In this document: in pieces, positions 11,718-24,879 of the stretch | How the letters are laid out: the number at the start of each line of letters is the position of its first letter | How positions within the stretch are numbered: position 1 is the first letter of the stretch | DNA from: Sceloporus undulatus | Lineage: Eukaryota; Chordata; Lepidosauria; Squamata; Phrynosomatidae | Length of the DNA stretch: 64,000 nucleotides | Assembly: GCF_019175285.1 (NCBI RefSeq) | Contig: NC_056527.1 | Coordinates: 122,355,520 to 122,419,519, forward strand | Direction: 5' to 3' | Program-made: the position numbers and the translations under genes | The notes under the pieces: generated by a model | Told to the model about the DNA's origin: nothing | Database searches by the model: none | What the model saw: the letters and a program-made list of their open reading frames with translations, nothing else

Positions 11718-12026
11718 GCCCTCTCCTCCTTCCCCTCTTTCCCTTCCCTTCCTTCCTTCCCTCTCTCTTCCTCCTTCCTCCCTTCCCTCCATCCATCCTT
11801 CCCTTCCTCTCTCTTTCCTTCCTTCCTTCCTCCCTCCCCTCCCTCTCTTTCCTTCCTCTTTCGTCCCTTAATCCCTCCTTCCTCCATCCTTCCCTCTTTC
11901 CTTCCTTCCCTCCTTCTCCTTCCTTCCTTCCCTCTCTTTCCTTCCCCTTTCCTCCCTCCATTCCTCCTTCCTTCCCTCCCTCTTTTCCCTCCCTCCCTCT
12001 CCTTCCCTTCCTCTTCCTTCTTCCCT
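11718..12026 (+). repeat. polypyrimidine tract, about 300 bp
   Basis: Almost pure C/T on the plus strand, with TTCC, CTCC and TCCC units interrupted very rarely by A. The long Lys/Arg/Gly/Glu-rich frames read on the minus strand across it are repeat artefacts. Confidence 0.9.
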
Positions 12027-12454
12027 GACCTGAGAACAGCCTGCTCAGCCCTTGCCCTCTTCTTTTCCTCTCTTCCCCATTTGGGCAGAGGCCAACCCAA
12101 AGAGGTGCCAACTCAAGCAGACCCCTTGGAGCAAAACAAACAAACAAAGGGGGGGGTGTTCCTCTGCTGTTGCCTTTTAGCAAGCTTTGGCTTATCCTGG
12201 GCCGGCCGGCCAGTCCATCTCTCTCTCTTTCTAACCTACTTCACAAGTGGAGAAATCAAATGACCTTATTGGACAGAAGGCAGGATATAAATGCAACCAA
12301 AGATCAATCATCACCTTTTGGAAATGGGGCCACCGCCATCATTTTGGGACTTAAAGCAGCCTGAGTTGCAACAACTGGTGTATAAGAATAAAACAAAATA
12401 AAAACCCATGGAGCAAGAGGCCTGGACCAGACAGATGGGTCTTCAGGTCTCCTA

Positions 12455-12799
12455 CAGACAGCCCTCCGCATTTGTGGCTTTGACTTTTGCAATTTGGATT
12501 ATTTGCAGATTTGTTCTCTCTAGGAATCCCTCCAGAGAAATTCTGTGGGAAATTGACCATAGAACTGCATTGGAGGATCTAGATATTACTAGAGAAAACA
12601 CTCCTCTAGGCATTTGTAGGTCCTCCAACATGATTCCATCGTCAACGTTTGGCAGATGTTGACCACAGAGTTGCATTGGAGGACCTAGAGAGTCCTAGAG
12701 AGATGGTCTTTCAGGTTAAAAGTAGCATTTCATTTGCATTTTTTTCATTTCTATGGGGGTCCTGTGCCCTTAACCCCAGCGAATGGGGAGGGCCTACTG
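12455..12799. mobile_element. Tigger/mariner-like MITE with terminal inverted repeats
   Basis: Begins TA|CAGACAGCCCTCCGCATTTG and ends with the inverted GAATGGGGAGGGCCTACTG. It is 345 bp long and non-coding. An internal motif pair (GTTCTCTCTAGGAATCCCTC, CATTGGAGGATCTAGA) is repeated near 12670-12700. Confidence 0.55.
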
Positions 12800-13040
12800 T
12801 CCTTCCAGTTTCCAAAAGCAGATGATGGACAGGAGATCCCAGCAGGCATCAACACTGCAACACCATAAGAGGGATTCCATGGTAAACCTTTTGGTTGAGA
12901 GCAGCTAAGCTTAGCATCGACCCAACAGCAGTCCTTGGAAGAGATGCTTTTTTGGACCATCGTTCCCTGATTCTTCCCTGCCAAGCTGGGCACGCAGGCT
13001 TGTCTTGGGGAAGTTAAAGGAAAGGACGAACTGGAGCCAA

Positions 13041-13242
13041 GGCTGCATCCACACTGCAGAATTAATCTAGTTTGACACCACTTTTAACTGCCCTGCTTCA
13101 ATGCTATGGGATTTGTTGAGGCACCAGAGCTCTCTGACAGAGAAGGCTAAACGTCTTGCCAAACTACAATATTTCATAGCATTGAGCCATGGCAGTTAAA
13201 GTAACATGAAACTGCATCATTTCTGCAGTCTGGATGCAGCCC
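13041..13242. mobile_element. palindromic (foldback) MITE
   Basis: Terminal inverted repeats GGCTGCATCC and GGATGCAGCC enclose nested inverted arms: CACTGCAGAATTAATC against TCATTTCTGCAGTCTGG, and CTTCAATGCTATG against CATAGCATTGAGCC. The single strand would fold into a long hairpin. Copies lie at 14100, 27449, 28258, 30530, 33900, 35960 and 59818, with partial copies at 2075 and 13278. No coding sequence; the family name was not assigned. Confidence 0.7.
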
Positions 13243-13277
13243 TAGAGAAAGGCACAAGGACCAGAACAGTAGGATTA

Positions 13278-13342
13278 CTGAGCCATCGCAGTTAAACCAG
13301 TGTGAAACTGGTTTATTTCTGCAGTGTGGATGCAGTGCTAGA
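13278..13342 (+). mobile_element. palindromic MITE, terminal half
   Basis: CTGAGCCATCGCAGTTAAAC, AACTGGTTTATTTCTGCAGT and GTGGATGCAG match the right end of the full element just upstream. Confidence 0.6.
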
Positions 13343-14099
13343 AAAAAGGAGCAAGGGGCTGAAGAGAAGGCTTGGGAAAGTTACTGGACTGCAGAGGCAA
13401 GAAGATATTAAAACCCACAAAATGCTGTGAAACCAAGCAGCCCAATCTCCCAGCTCACAGGACTCGATATATAGTCTCTAGACTGAGATGCCATCAGAGA
13501 TCTTCACCAGGGAATGCTAGGAATGTGGAATGTAGATAAAAAAGCTTTTGAAAGAGGGGAAGCCGGGTAAAAGAATAATAATAACCCAAAGGGTGGAGTG
13601 TAGAGGAGGAGAGCGAAGCAGCGAAGGGCTGGAATAAGCGGATGCTGCAGGGAGGCTCATGAGGGAGCAGTGCTGGCAAGGCTCCATATGGGGAGACCTT
13701 ACAGGAACTACGTGCAGCACACCCTGTTCGAGCCATCCTTAATAGCCTCTTTTGCAAGGACCAGAGAAGTTGCTGTGATAATTTTTTCTTTTAGATCAAT
13801 AGGAACCTCTTGCAGCATGAACCCATAACTGCCTGGAAAACCTTTTGCCTCTGCAATGCACCTAGCAGCACCTTGCCAGCCTTCTCCCTATTGAGCAGAC
13901 AGGTATCCAGGCTGGTAAGCACTTCACCTTCGCTTAAGCACCGACTGCAGCTAACTACCTACTAGAGGCCTTTGCCTACTCTGCATCCAAGGCAGGGAAG
14001 ATCCAACCTGGCACCCAAATTCCACTCAAGGACATGCAGATCAAGGGCATGCAATGTGCAGAAACCTTGCTCAAGCAAGTGCGCAGCAGAGCTCCAAAA

Positions 14100-14292
14100 C
14101 ACACGGCAGAAATAATCCAATTTGAGACCGCTTTCACTGCCCTGGCTCAATGCTAGGCAATTCTGGAAACTAGTTTGGTGAGACATTTAGCCTTCTCTGA
14201 TACCACAATAAACTACAATTCTCAATATTCCCTAGCATTGAGGTAGGGCAGTGAAAGTGGCCTCAAACTGGATTAGTTCTGCAGTGTGTTGT
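14100..14292. mobile_element. palindromic MITE, full copy
   Basis: GGCAGAAATAATCCAATTTG at the left is matched by CAAACTGGATTAGTTCTGCA at the right. The inner arms CTCAATGCTAGGCAATTCTG and CCCTAGCATTGAGG pair as well. Confidence 0.7.
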
Positions 14293-14834
14293 GGACTTAG
14301 TACCTGTAAATTGGGGCTTTTATTGGCAAGGGGTGCAGCATCCCAAAAGATAGCAAGGTTGTTATGTGATCTTTGCTACACAGCGACTGGAAAGGTAGAA
14401 TCTTCCACATATGGAATCCCTTATTAAGGAATTGAAACCTTCATATCTGAGCCATTTTGCAAAGCTTTTAATATTTGCATGCAAAGGCGCTGTCATGTGA
14501 GGTAACATTTCTAATATTTGGCTCTTCTTGCAAAGCTCTCAAGGATCTTAGATGGCCTACGTCACAAATCCTTGCAATCCCTTTTCACCCGGTGAAACCC
14601 CTAAGCAAAGGGTTAAAGTAAAATATCATCCACACACTACAAAGCAAATCTTTGCAGTCATTAGGGCTGGATTAGACGCTTGCTCTTCAAAGCAAAAGGA
14701 AGAGATCTGGTGGATTACAAAATTTACACGAAGAGGATGACTTCAGCAAATGGGAGAAAAGAGGGGAAATGTTGCTCACTGCTTCCATCTCCCAGATAGA
14801 AAATGGGATGATGTCCAAGTGTGAGAAAGTTGTA

Positions 14835-15102
14835 CAGGTTGAGCATCCCTTATCCGGAATCACAAAATACTCCAAAATTGTCCATACAGGTCGCTCGGAT
14901 AGCGACACTTTTGTTTCATGCATCCAGTTATTGAAACTATTTTGTATAAAATTAGCTTCAGGCTATGCATATAAGGTGATATGAAACATAAATTAATTTC
15001 ACGTTTAGGCTTGGGTCCTCATCTCCAAGATCTCTCCTTATTCAAAAAGCAAAATCCAGACACTCCTGGTCCAAACGTTTTGGATAAGAGAGACTCAACC
15101 TG
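14835..15102. mobile_element. Tigger-like element resembling mammalian MER2
   Basis: The left end CAGGTTGAGCATCCCTTATC follows TA (14833-14834). The right end GGATAAGAGAGACTCAACCT plus G precedes TA (15103-15104). The interior AGGCTTGGGTCCTCATCTCC and ATTAATTTCACGTTTAGGC match the wording of MER2/Tigger in mammals. It is 268 bp long and non-coding. Confidence 0.65.
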
Positions 15103-15870
15103 TATCAAGATGCATCTTAGCAGTAGTTCTATTGTTGAGCGAAAACTCGAAACCCTGACCACTGGCTGTGCTTGCTGGGGCTTCTGAGATCCAAAGAAAG
15201 CGCACTGGATTCCTACAGTCATTCATCATCATCAACAACAATTCATTCAAGTCCCAGCTCAGCCATAAAGTCACTGGATGACCTAGGGAAAAAAATCCTA
15301 ATGCTCAGCCTTGGGTATATAGCTGTGACTCAGTTTTATTGTGGAGTAGCCGTTCTCTTAGCTTTTCGAGAGAAAGCCAGACTTACACCTGGATAAGGTG
15401 TGGCAGAGTAAGTCACAGAAAACTGGGGAAAGATGTCACTGTGACCAACTGTGTGAGCAGAAGGATGCAAGAGTCATAACCCACTCCATGAATTCTTCGG
15501 TGCGAGAGCTCAGCGATCCACATTTCCCACAGGTTTCTATGACCCTGAAGGCCCCTTGGCACAGTCTGTTTGATCTGCTTGCCTACTTGGCTATCTTCCA
15601 CGTCTGTTTAAACTGGTAATGTTTTACTACTGGCTGAGTAAACCCAGCGAAGTCCCAACACGGCCTTCCCGGGAACCAACACCCTTCAGTAGCACCCCAT
15701 AAAACGCATTAATGCCAGCCACCTGTAACAAAAACCTCGAGAAAGTCAGATGTGTTAAGTTTACCATTCCCATATTCAGTTCTTTTTTAAAAAAGGAAAG
15801 TGCAGACACCGCAAAGACAAAGAAAGCCAGAGACGGTTGTACATGGTTCATTCACTTTTTCCGCATACTT

Positions 15871-15876
15871 TTTATT
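15871..15876 (-). terminator. PURB: poly(A) signal AATAAA, likely distal PURB end
   Basis: TTTATT on the plus strand gives AATAAA on the minus strand. It sits at the edge between the repeat-poor PURB tail and repeat-rich intergenic DNA. Confidence 0.5.
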
Positions 15877-16327
15877 TGTTACAAACATACAATTTTTAAA
15901 TATAGACTGTAAAACTCCATTTGCAAAAACCTGCTATTGTAAGGAGTGCTCAACTAGCATGAGGAGTTCTTTGCGTCGTCGTCGTTTGGACTTTTTGTTT
16001 TTGCTAGTTAGCTAGTGGTAAATCCAGGACCTGCCTATCTGACAACAGCCGGTGCTTGTCTGGCTGTCTCTGCATTGCTTTTTAAGAAGCAGCCCTGCCA
16101 GCTCCCCCGCCCCACAAAAGGGAAACCAGGACCTCCCTTCCAGCCAACAGACAGCAAGACAAACAGGCAGCTCAGACCCTGGGATTTCAAATCACTTCCA
16201 GCGCTCTGCTTTGACAGGTGAGAAAGGAATTTCATCGTTTTGTACGATTCTCGTTTTCGAATGGGTGCTGCACTTTGCAAACATTTCCAAACGTTTGAAA
16301 CTGCCCCCGCGCGCAGCAGCCGGGTGT

Positions 16328-16350
16328 GTTGTTGTTGTTGTTGTTGTTGT
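16328..16350 (+). repeat. (GTT)n microsatellite
   Basis: GTTGTTGTT units lie inside the inferred PURB 3'UTR (AAC repeats on the transcript strand). Confidence 0.85.
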
Positions 16351-18161
16351 GTTGCCAGTTAAAGTGCATTTAAATTTTTTCTTAATAAAAAAATAAACAA
16401 GAGGAATAAACTTTCTTCTTTAATTAAGGTACTTAAAAGTGAACTTTTTTGGTCTCTCAGCAGATATTCCTGAAATCAGTCCTATTTTTTTCACTACAAA
16501 TTAACTTCTAGCATTTATATAATATATTTATAGAGGGGGACTTTTTTATATATATATATTTATATATATAAAATTAGAGCTACTTTTGCATTTACTATCT
16601 AGCAGAGAAACAATTTTATAAATACATACACATGTACACAGACATCTCTTTCTATGTATACAATGTACAAACATGTGTATATTTACATATGGGTTGATTA
16701 CATCCATATATGATCAATTATATCACTTGCACACTTTTTTCCCAACGCTATACCAAATTAAAATTATTTGCTCACTACTGGTGTCGTCGTACATTCAGCC
16801 CAGCAAAACTTCCACTCTCCGAGGGCAACCAATTCCCCCCCAAAACCCTGCCCTTCCTCATAACTTTGCACTTTCAGAGAAACCTATTTGCAGAAAATTC
16901 GGCAATGGAGAAAGTGGTATCTGTAATAAGCAAAACCTGGAATAACCAAAGGCAGCTGCTTATTACACCTTCATCTGGAAGAGGACTTTGGAGGCTCAGG
17001 CCAACAAGTACAGCTAAGGCGTACCACCCACCCACCCAAATGGGGAGTTCAATTGAAAGAGATCTCCAAACCCCATTGCAAGTGCTTGTTCCTCTGGTCT
17101 CAGGAAAACATGGAAGACTGCCAGCCCTTCAGAACTGGCAAAGGTAACACTGGCAAAAACCATCTGCCTCCCCACAGTAAGGACTATCACTCCAGGCTTG
17201 CTTGCTTTTCAAACTTCTCACCTTCAGAGGTTTTTGCCTGTGCCTTGAGATTCTCAGATACATTCAGTTTTCCATTCAAAGGAAGCACTGATGGGGCATT
17301 GGTATTGCCTCTCCCAAACTAGGAGTTGCGTTTCTGACCGCTGTAATCCTCCCCCTGAGCAGCTGCGTTGGGGACAATTATTGTTATTTATCACTGAGGA
17401 GACTGAGAAAGCTTTCAAGGACCCCCAGGATATCTAGGAGCTCGGCTTGAAAGCCAATGGTTAGCAAAGATGTCTAGCCACTCTTTCTGCAAAGTTTACC
17501 CGTAACTATCTCGAGAGCAATGTGAATCTGGATTGAGCTACGCACGCTACTCACTGGTGACGTATGGGAGGACGGGGGGGGGGGGGGGAGTTAACAGCGG
17601 CTCACATTATTGGCAGCGTCTGCCAGCGACTTGCCTCTCCTAACTGGGCACCTTGCAAAAATAAGAAAAGAAACGGAAAAGAGTTGGTAAGGCAGAGGTG
17701 TCCACAGAGTACGAACAAGCCAGGCCAGATCCTGCCTTACATGTGTGTACACCTGAGCCAACAACTCCAGTTCTAAAGCGAGGGCAGTGGAAAGAAACAA
17801 AAAGATTAAGCTGTATTCTTCTTGTAAATCCCACATAAATTCAGATATGGGATTTTCTCACCAGATGGGCCTTTCAACACACAAGAGCAGGGCAGGAAAT
17901 TAAACGTCTTGCCTTGGAAACTTGCCTGGGTTAAAATGATGCGCAGCGAGCGCTGTTTTAAATTAAGTTTTCTCTGCAAGTTTTTAAGCAGTCTACCTTG
18001 GCTACACAGAGCAGCAGTAAACTGGGAAGGACTGGGGAGGGAGGGATGGGGGGAACAGCAGCAGTGAGCTTCCTTGCATCTTGACAATAGCTTCACAAAC
18101 TAGAACATTCTGTTTCTTAGTTGTGGGCTGCTTGCTTTGTATGTAAAGTGTATATGTACAT

Positions 18162-18182
18162 ATACACACACACACACACACA
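18162..18182 (+). repeat. (CA)n microsatellite
   Basis: About ten CA units, read as UG repeats in the PURB transcript. Confidence 0.9.
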
Positions 18183-18949
18183 ATACATTATGAGATTAAG
18201 GCTACATAGCAGCATATTACAAAACGGCTTTGACAAAGCACACTTGACCTTCCCTACACGGAATTTAAGAGATAGAATTTCGTTGGTATTTCCAGTAGAC
18301 ATCAAAACCCTTGAGCACTATTTTCTTGTCAGGTTAATAACAGAGGGCCTGGAGTGAAGAAACCAGCAGTTTGAAGGGGGAAAATAAGAGGGAAATCAAT
18401 GGACTGAAGTCAATCGATCAGTATTCTGGAATATTTTATCTTCTTCAATTAATGCTTCTAATCAGAAATGCAACAGATAGTCGTCAGTAAGAAGTCTGAA
18501 AGATGAGAAAGAACAGAACTGCCATCTTTCTAAGAGGTTGGGAGCAATCCCACAGTCCCTAGCTGTACTTCACTCTGGAGTTACGCTCTTCCTTTCCAGT
18601 TCAAATGCAAGCAAATGTATACAACTGTTAACCATTACAGGCCAGAATCCAAAGAGCTGCTTTTTGTATGCTCAGTGGAACTGGGTTGAGACTGTTCCCC
18701 TCTCTGGGAAAAACCATCTCAGTGCTACCGACTGCTTTTGAAACTCCTCTCAGTTTCCACAGTGGCTTGTCTCAGAGGATGAAAGGACTCTCAGAAACGA
18801 AACTCCAACCTCAGCTCAAGCACACCAAAACTGGTTGTTCAAGATTTGGCTGCGGCTGTTTTTCCCCGTCCAAACTGTGGTACTCACTCCTCAAAACTAC
18901 ACGGTGTAACTTTTCTTTCATTATGGGTTAGTTGAAAGGGGGGATCTTT

Positions 18950-19012
18950 GCTGTTGTTGTTGTTAGCTGCCCTCGAGTCGACTTTGACTCATGGCAACCC
19001 TACTCCACCATA
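18950..19012 (-). mobile_element. BovB-type 3' tail in the PURB 3'UTR
   Basis: (TTG)n, then GCTGCCCTCGAGTCGACTTT and GACTCATGGCAACCCTA: the reverse of the BovB/BovB-tailed SINE 3' end. It is the only clear interspersed repeat in this tract. Confidence 0.55.
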
Positions 19013-22000
19013 TATCAAAACAGAGAAGCAATCAGATTGTTCTAAGATGACATTGAACTAGCACCATTGTAGAGAATTGTCATTCTACAGGTACAAGAGG
19101 TAGTAATTCACAGCCACATTCTGATGTTCAAATGTTTGCTTCAGATATTGAAACTTCTCTGGGCTGGAAACCCTGTGTCAAGACAGCTGTTAAGTTTAAG
19201 TTCTCTCAAAATACCTCCAAAAAAAGCACTCTGTCACCAATTTTTCCTCCATTCTTTCTGTGTTGGTGAAAAAGCACAACGTGCAAAAGGTGAGGTTCCT
19301 CAAAACCTTTCTAAGGGAGAAGGAGGGATCCTCTTCTAGTACTAGCAGACTTTCCCAACCATAATTCGTTTATTTCAACAAATCACCCCAAGTATGCACA
19401 CTGAAGAAGTAAACCTCATCTGACAAGCAAGATGATCTGGCTAACGCTCAAGCACAACATTTAACTACTGCAATTTGGCCAATGCCAAATTGCTGTAAGT
19501 AGCATTACAGGACAAGAGGCAACACTTCTAATACCCCTATCACATCTGGGACCTGACTATCAAGAAGCACATGGGGGAAGGAAGCTATTGGGAACATCAG
19601 GTATTTACACCACAAATTCATCAAGGTGAACAAGTAATCAAGAAAGAAATACACAATGAGACTTGCTGCCATCCATTTGGCATCTGTACAGACTTTGAAA
19701 AGATTTTTGAGCGTCCGACTGCAGAACAGTCTGAATGCAAAAGCCTGGGACACATCTACACAACGGAGCTAATAGCCATCCCCTCGCACAAGGAAAGTGC
19801 AATTCTGTGAGAGAGGCTATGTGCTTCCAGCACTCCTTTACCAAACCACAGTTCAAGAGTGTTATTTTTTAGAGAACATTGTGTTAGTTCTGGGATAAAC
19901 CATTGTTGGTAGTGTAGATATGCCCCAATGCGTTTGCTGGGTAAATTTAAGATTGCCTACACACTAAATTTTAGGTAATAACATTTGAATATATCTTAAA
20001 AAAATAAGGAGTGTCAGGGTCCTTTATGTTTTAAATGCTTAGCCCCCAAGAGATTGGTGGTCCTATCCCTTTACAAAACTAAAGATGATTTGTAGCAAAC
20101 ATACTTCAATACATCTGCCGTTTTGACTTGATTAAAAAGGAAGCGTGTCAATAACATGTCTGCTAAGAACTCTGCAGAATTAGAACCATTTTGAAGCCAA
20201 AAGTGCCACTTTCATAAAGGGGGAAACTAGATCCTCCTCCCTTCCGCTAGTCAAGGCCACGTGTTGTTGCTTTTTTTAAAAAAATTAAAAAATGAATATC
20301 TGCTGAGAGATTAAATTGTGCATCAGATAAAGTACCATAATCTTTCCATTAAAACATTGGAGACGTCCATGCATGTTTTATGCACCGAACCATTTTCCAG
20401 CAAAATCACAAAACTGCTGCCCTCCTAAGAGAAAAGTAGCCTGAGCCAGTCACTTTTCAACTGTCCTAAACAGTTACATCCATTACACCCCCAGCCCTTT
20501 TTGTCTTTTCAATGATGGGAGCAGACCACAAGTCATCCTCAGCTGTTCCAATACCTGAAGCATGCAGTCAACAACGGGACCACTCAATATGAGAGACTTA
20601 CTGTAACTTGCCTCTTGCGTCCCCCCAAAAAACAAGGACAGGGTCATAAAATAGGCTTGGGCACAGAGGAATTTAAGCAGAAGCTTGGATCTTCACTTTT
20701 TCTTTTCTTTTAAAAATCTGTGATTTGTTACAAAAGGATTCCAGGATAAGCAACATTGGGGGCTTTTTCATGGGGGGGGGGGGTTTGAGAGAAAAGAACC
20801 AATGCTTCACTGTCAATCCTGCAGCTGCTCTGCAGCAGACAGCTATGGAAAGAACATGATCCCGTAAGTAGATGTGACCTAAAGCTATGGGTGTTTATAC
20901 CTGTATGCCTCAAATATTTACATTTTTGGTGCTATACAAGATTTACATTTTCTTTTGTACAGCAGATGCATCTTTCTAAGGACAACAGATGTCTAAAAAT
21001 GCCAGATATGCAGGAACTACCCAGGGATGTTGCTCATTTCTCTCTCTCTGACTCCCTCTCTCTCTCCAGAACCTACATTTTAAAGAAGGCAGTGTGATCC
21101 ACAAGCCACTCCAACTGACATACCTGAAGACGTGACGGATTTAACTTCAGAAACTTTTTAATAAGTTTAATGGGCTTCAGCTAACTTAATCATAGGTCTG
21201 TTGGATGTAGCAGCTTGCAAACTGCACTTAAGTATTGTCAACGCTGCTGCAGAAAGAAAAAAGAAGACTCATCAAGGATATGTGTTAACTGCAGCACCAA
21301 GGATGGAAAAGCTCTTACCCAAATTGACATTTCAACACAAGAATATAAACAAGAATAACAAGATTTGCTCATCTCAGATGTAATCTGGGTAATCTGTTTT
21401 CCCAAGGAGGCCAAATATACCCATCACATAGACAACAGCATTCTGAAGAGGCACAAAGGTGCCAGTTCAGAATGTATATCAACTATATCAGGCTTAGAGA
21501 GAGCAGTGTGATTTTTTAAAGATGTGGTTTGTGCAAGTGAGGGAGGGGGGATGTCTAACAGCCCCATGCAAATGATTATTCCTTTTTCATTAGAGGCTAA
21601 TTAATGCTTCCAAATGACTTTAAAATAACCTTTGCAACCTCCACTGTTTCAAGCACAAAAGTACCAGGTTCCATGAAAAGAGGGGGGGGGGGGGTCCAAA
21701 GCGGTTCCAATTTTGGTCAAGCCACTTTTCACCATCCCCCCCATCTCTCCAACCATCTTGAGGAATGCTTTCATCAGTAAACCCTTGCACCTAGCAAGAC
21801 CTCATGCCACCTAGACTAATCTTCCGCAGCAAGAGGCCTGGCCATTCGCCGGCTATGATAACCTCAATATCCATCGACATTTTAAAGCCTACCATCGATA
21901 CTTAGCTGGGCACACTCATGCCCAGTGTTTTCATTGAGATTCTCTTTGCGACCCACTGCATTTGTCACCACCTATGCACCTTGGAGGGTTATGGGTCAAC

Positions 22001-24879
22001 CTGGGTATTCGACAGAGGTCGGTTTAACTGGTCTAATGACTATGGAGACTTGTTTCTGGTAGCCAAAGCTGACACCATATACGGCAGCGCTCTTGGCATA
22101 CGACCGATAGATGCTTCTGTCCACTTCCACACACTTCTTAGGCAGCTAATTATAGCTTGCGTAGTCACTGGCCAGGGACAGTCAAAACCCTGCCGCTACC
22201 ACGTAATACAAAGGTAAGGCTAGTTACTGCAATTCACCCCCCCCCAAATAACATCCTCCTGTAGAGGAGAGGTACTGCATCTTTGCATGAACTTAATTGG
22301 CTCACAGCAGCTGAGCAACAAAAAGGAAAAAAAATATTCCAATTACCACTGAAGCAACAAAACATTATTGGTCTATACAAGTATTGTACACTGTTTTAAA
22401 ATGAGTGAAGTTACAGCAATATACACCAAGCATCTGCAGCCTCAATTTTCATTGCTGCCTAGTCCTAAATTAGTTAAGCGGAGTTTTCTGCAATCCCAGA
22501 GGGCTGCAGGATCCGAGTTTTAATCTGTTACGCTGAAACTTTTGTTGGTGAAAATTGTTCTCCGAAGCAAAGAACTACATACATTGGAACAAAAATATAT
22601 AGGTAAATACAGCAGGACATTATTGAAAACAGCTGCCTTGGAGAGTACAAAATACAGTACAAGTATACAGATGTAATTAAAACATCGAGAAATACTATTG
22701 CTCCCATTACAAATCAGGAAACAAGTTCTTTGCGACGGAGAAAAATGGAAAGAAAAGTTTCTTCAAGGATATCGTAAAAAGGTCTACCATCGACACTGGG
22801 AGTAAAGAAAGCAGTTTAAAGTAGACAATCCTCCTCTGTGTGGCGGAAGGTTTTGCCGTCAACTATTCTGACATTATTTGCTGATCTTGACAACTGATGT
22901 ATGTAGCAAAACCCATGTTTTAATTTGAGCAAATCCCAGCCAATTTCGGCACCGCCACCACAGCGACGCGGGGAAATGCTTTCCATGCGTCTCCTTGCTT
23001 TCTAATAAATACAAAACAAAGACAGTATAGATAAAGAGTAATACCAAAATAAGGTGATAAGGGTATGCAATAAATTAAAAAAGGCAGCTCAAATAAAGGA
23101 CAGGCATGCACAATTTAAAAAAAGAAGAAGAAGGTTGTAGAGGAAAGCTTACTTGCCTCTTAAGATGTCGAACAAAAAATACCCGAAACTTTGTAATGAA
23201 CAGTGTTAATTCCCATTCTATTCAAAGTTACTAGTATATAATGTATCTAAAAACACCTTTTTTAGAGGGGAAAGGACTAAATTCACTCGATTTAAAAAAA
23301 TATCATTTTAGGTAAGAATCCATTTAAAATATAGATGAGGCAATTCTTTGGGTGGGGAGACCCAACTTTGTTTTGGGAAGGACAGCTGGACAAATTGGCA
23401 GTAGCCAGTCTATAATAGTAAAATTTGAAGGTGGTGAAACGCTGCTAGGATGCGCTCCGTCATCGTCGTCGGACGTCGGTCAATCGGTCGGTTTCTGCTC
23501 CTTTTCAGCAACCTCAAGCTCCCACAGGACTAGCCTTGCTCTGAACAGTCCACTCCATCAAACCATTCTTGCCAACTTTGCTGTGAACATAATGTGAGGT
23601 ACTGAGAAAATGGACCGAGTTCTTCTTTTGTTTAAAAAAAAATCCCATTGAAAGCATAATTGATGTTAGGCTTCTGGACCTGAGGTTCTCGGCATCTGTT
23701 TCCATAGAACATGTCCACTTCGTCATAAGATGAAAGAGGTTTCCTTCTGTCTTCTCTCCTACCTGAAGCCACCTTTCCTTTCCCACATTTACAAGACTTT
23801 GCTTTCCCAAAAAACCAGCCTACAAACTAGATTCCGCTCTGAAAGCTTGCAACAAATATATTGTGCATTTTGGTTGGCTGATAAAGGTATCACTGATGGG
23901 TTTTTGTTTGTATTTGCTGTATGGCCAAGGCAGCTACCCCTGCGTGTTTCCTAGACCCCACTAGATTCGACTAGATCATCTTTTAAAGCCTGCCGAAAAG
24001 CAGCTCCACTTTCCGCCTCCTACTAAAGCCATTTGCTCTTTCACCTTATTTGGAGAGAAGGGGAAGAACTTAGTGAGCAGCAAACAGTCCGCTCTGCATT
24101 CCTTGTGCTTTATGCCTGTTTCTCTTTAACCTGCCTCTTTGCAATCTCCCCCCATTTCTTTTCCCCAAAACAAAAGGGGGGGGGTTGAAGGAAATTAAAT
24201 GCCAATGAAGGATCTTTAGAACCTGCCAGCTTTAAAATTAATTCATTTATCAATTCCAGTTCAGGCACCTGGAGCTTAGCAATTTGCATCTCAGAAATAA
24301 AACAAATGATCCTGGAAAAAGGAGAGGGGAAAGAAGAAGACAATAATGGACGTTGGTCCAGATACAGGCTCCCCCTTGCCATCTATCCTTCTGAAAAGCC
24401 TCAGGGCCAGTTGTTGCTTCCCCCTGTCTACCTTACAGGCTCCCTCCCTGTCACTTTTAATCCCCTCACCCCAATTCCTGCCGGGATAAATTCATGATTA
24501 TGGATTATTTAACAACTTGCCCCCCTCCTCCATTTCTGCGCACAAACCTCGACCCTCTCCCACCGATATGGACAGCTGCGGTGGCTTCTCCCTTTCCTTC
24601 ATAGCGGTGCTCAGCGGCCGTCTCCAGAATGCTGGTTTCGAGAGAGCAGAGGAGGACAAGACCTCAAAAGGGTGAAAAGGGGAAGGAGAGAGAGAAGGGG
24701 AAAGAGGGAGGCAAAGATCCAAGCGCCTTCTCTCCCTCTCCCAAAACAAACAAAAAACCCACCGGAGGGTCCATTTGGATGGAAGGATTGCCCCTTTCTT
24801 GCCTCCACACCGTGGGGCAGGGTCGAGGTTAAACGAGGTCACAAGGATCTCTCTCTGGAGGGCGGGGCAAAGAAAATGA

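Noticed and set aside
11045-12183. Two 351-residue minus-strand frames rich in Lys, Arg, Glu and Gly
   Set aside because: They run through the polypyrimidine tract and are low-complexity translations of a simple repeat.
1-15850. A neighbouring protein gene such as MYO1G on the left side
   Set aside because: No myosin-like or other conserved exon was seen; only repeats and short chance frames.
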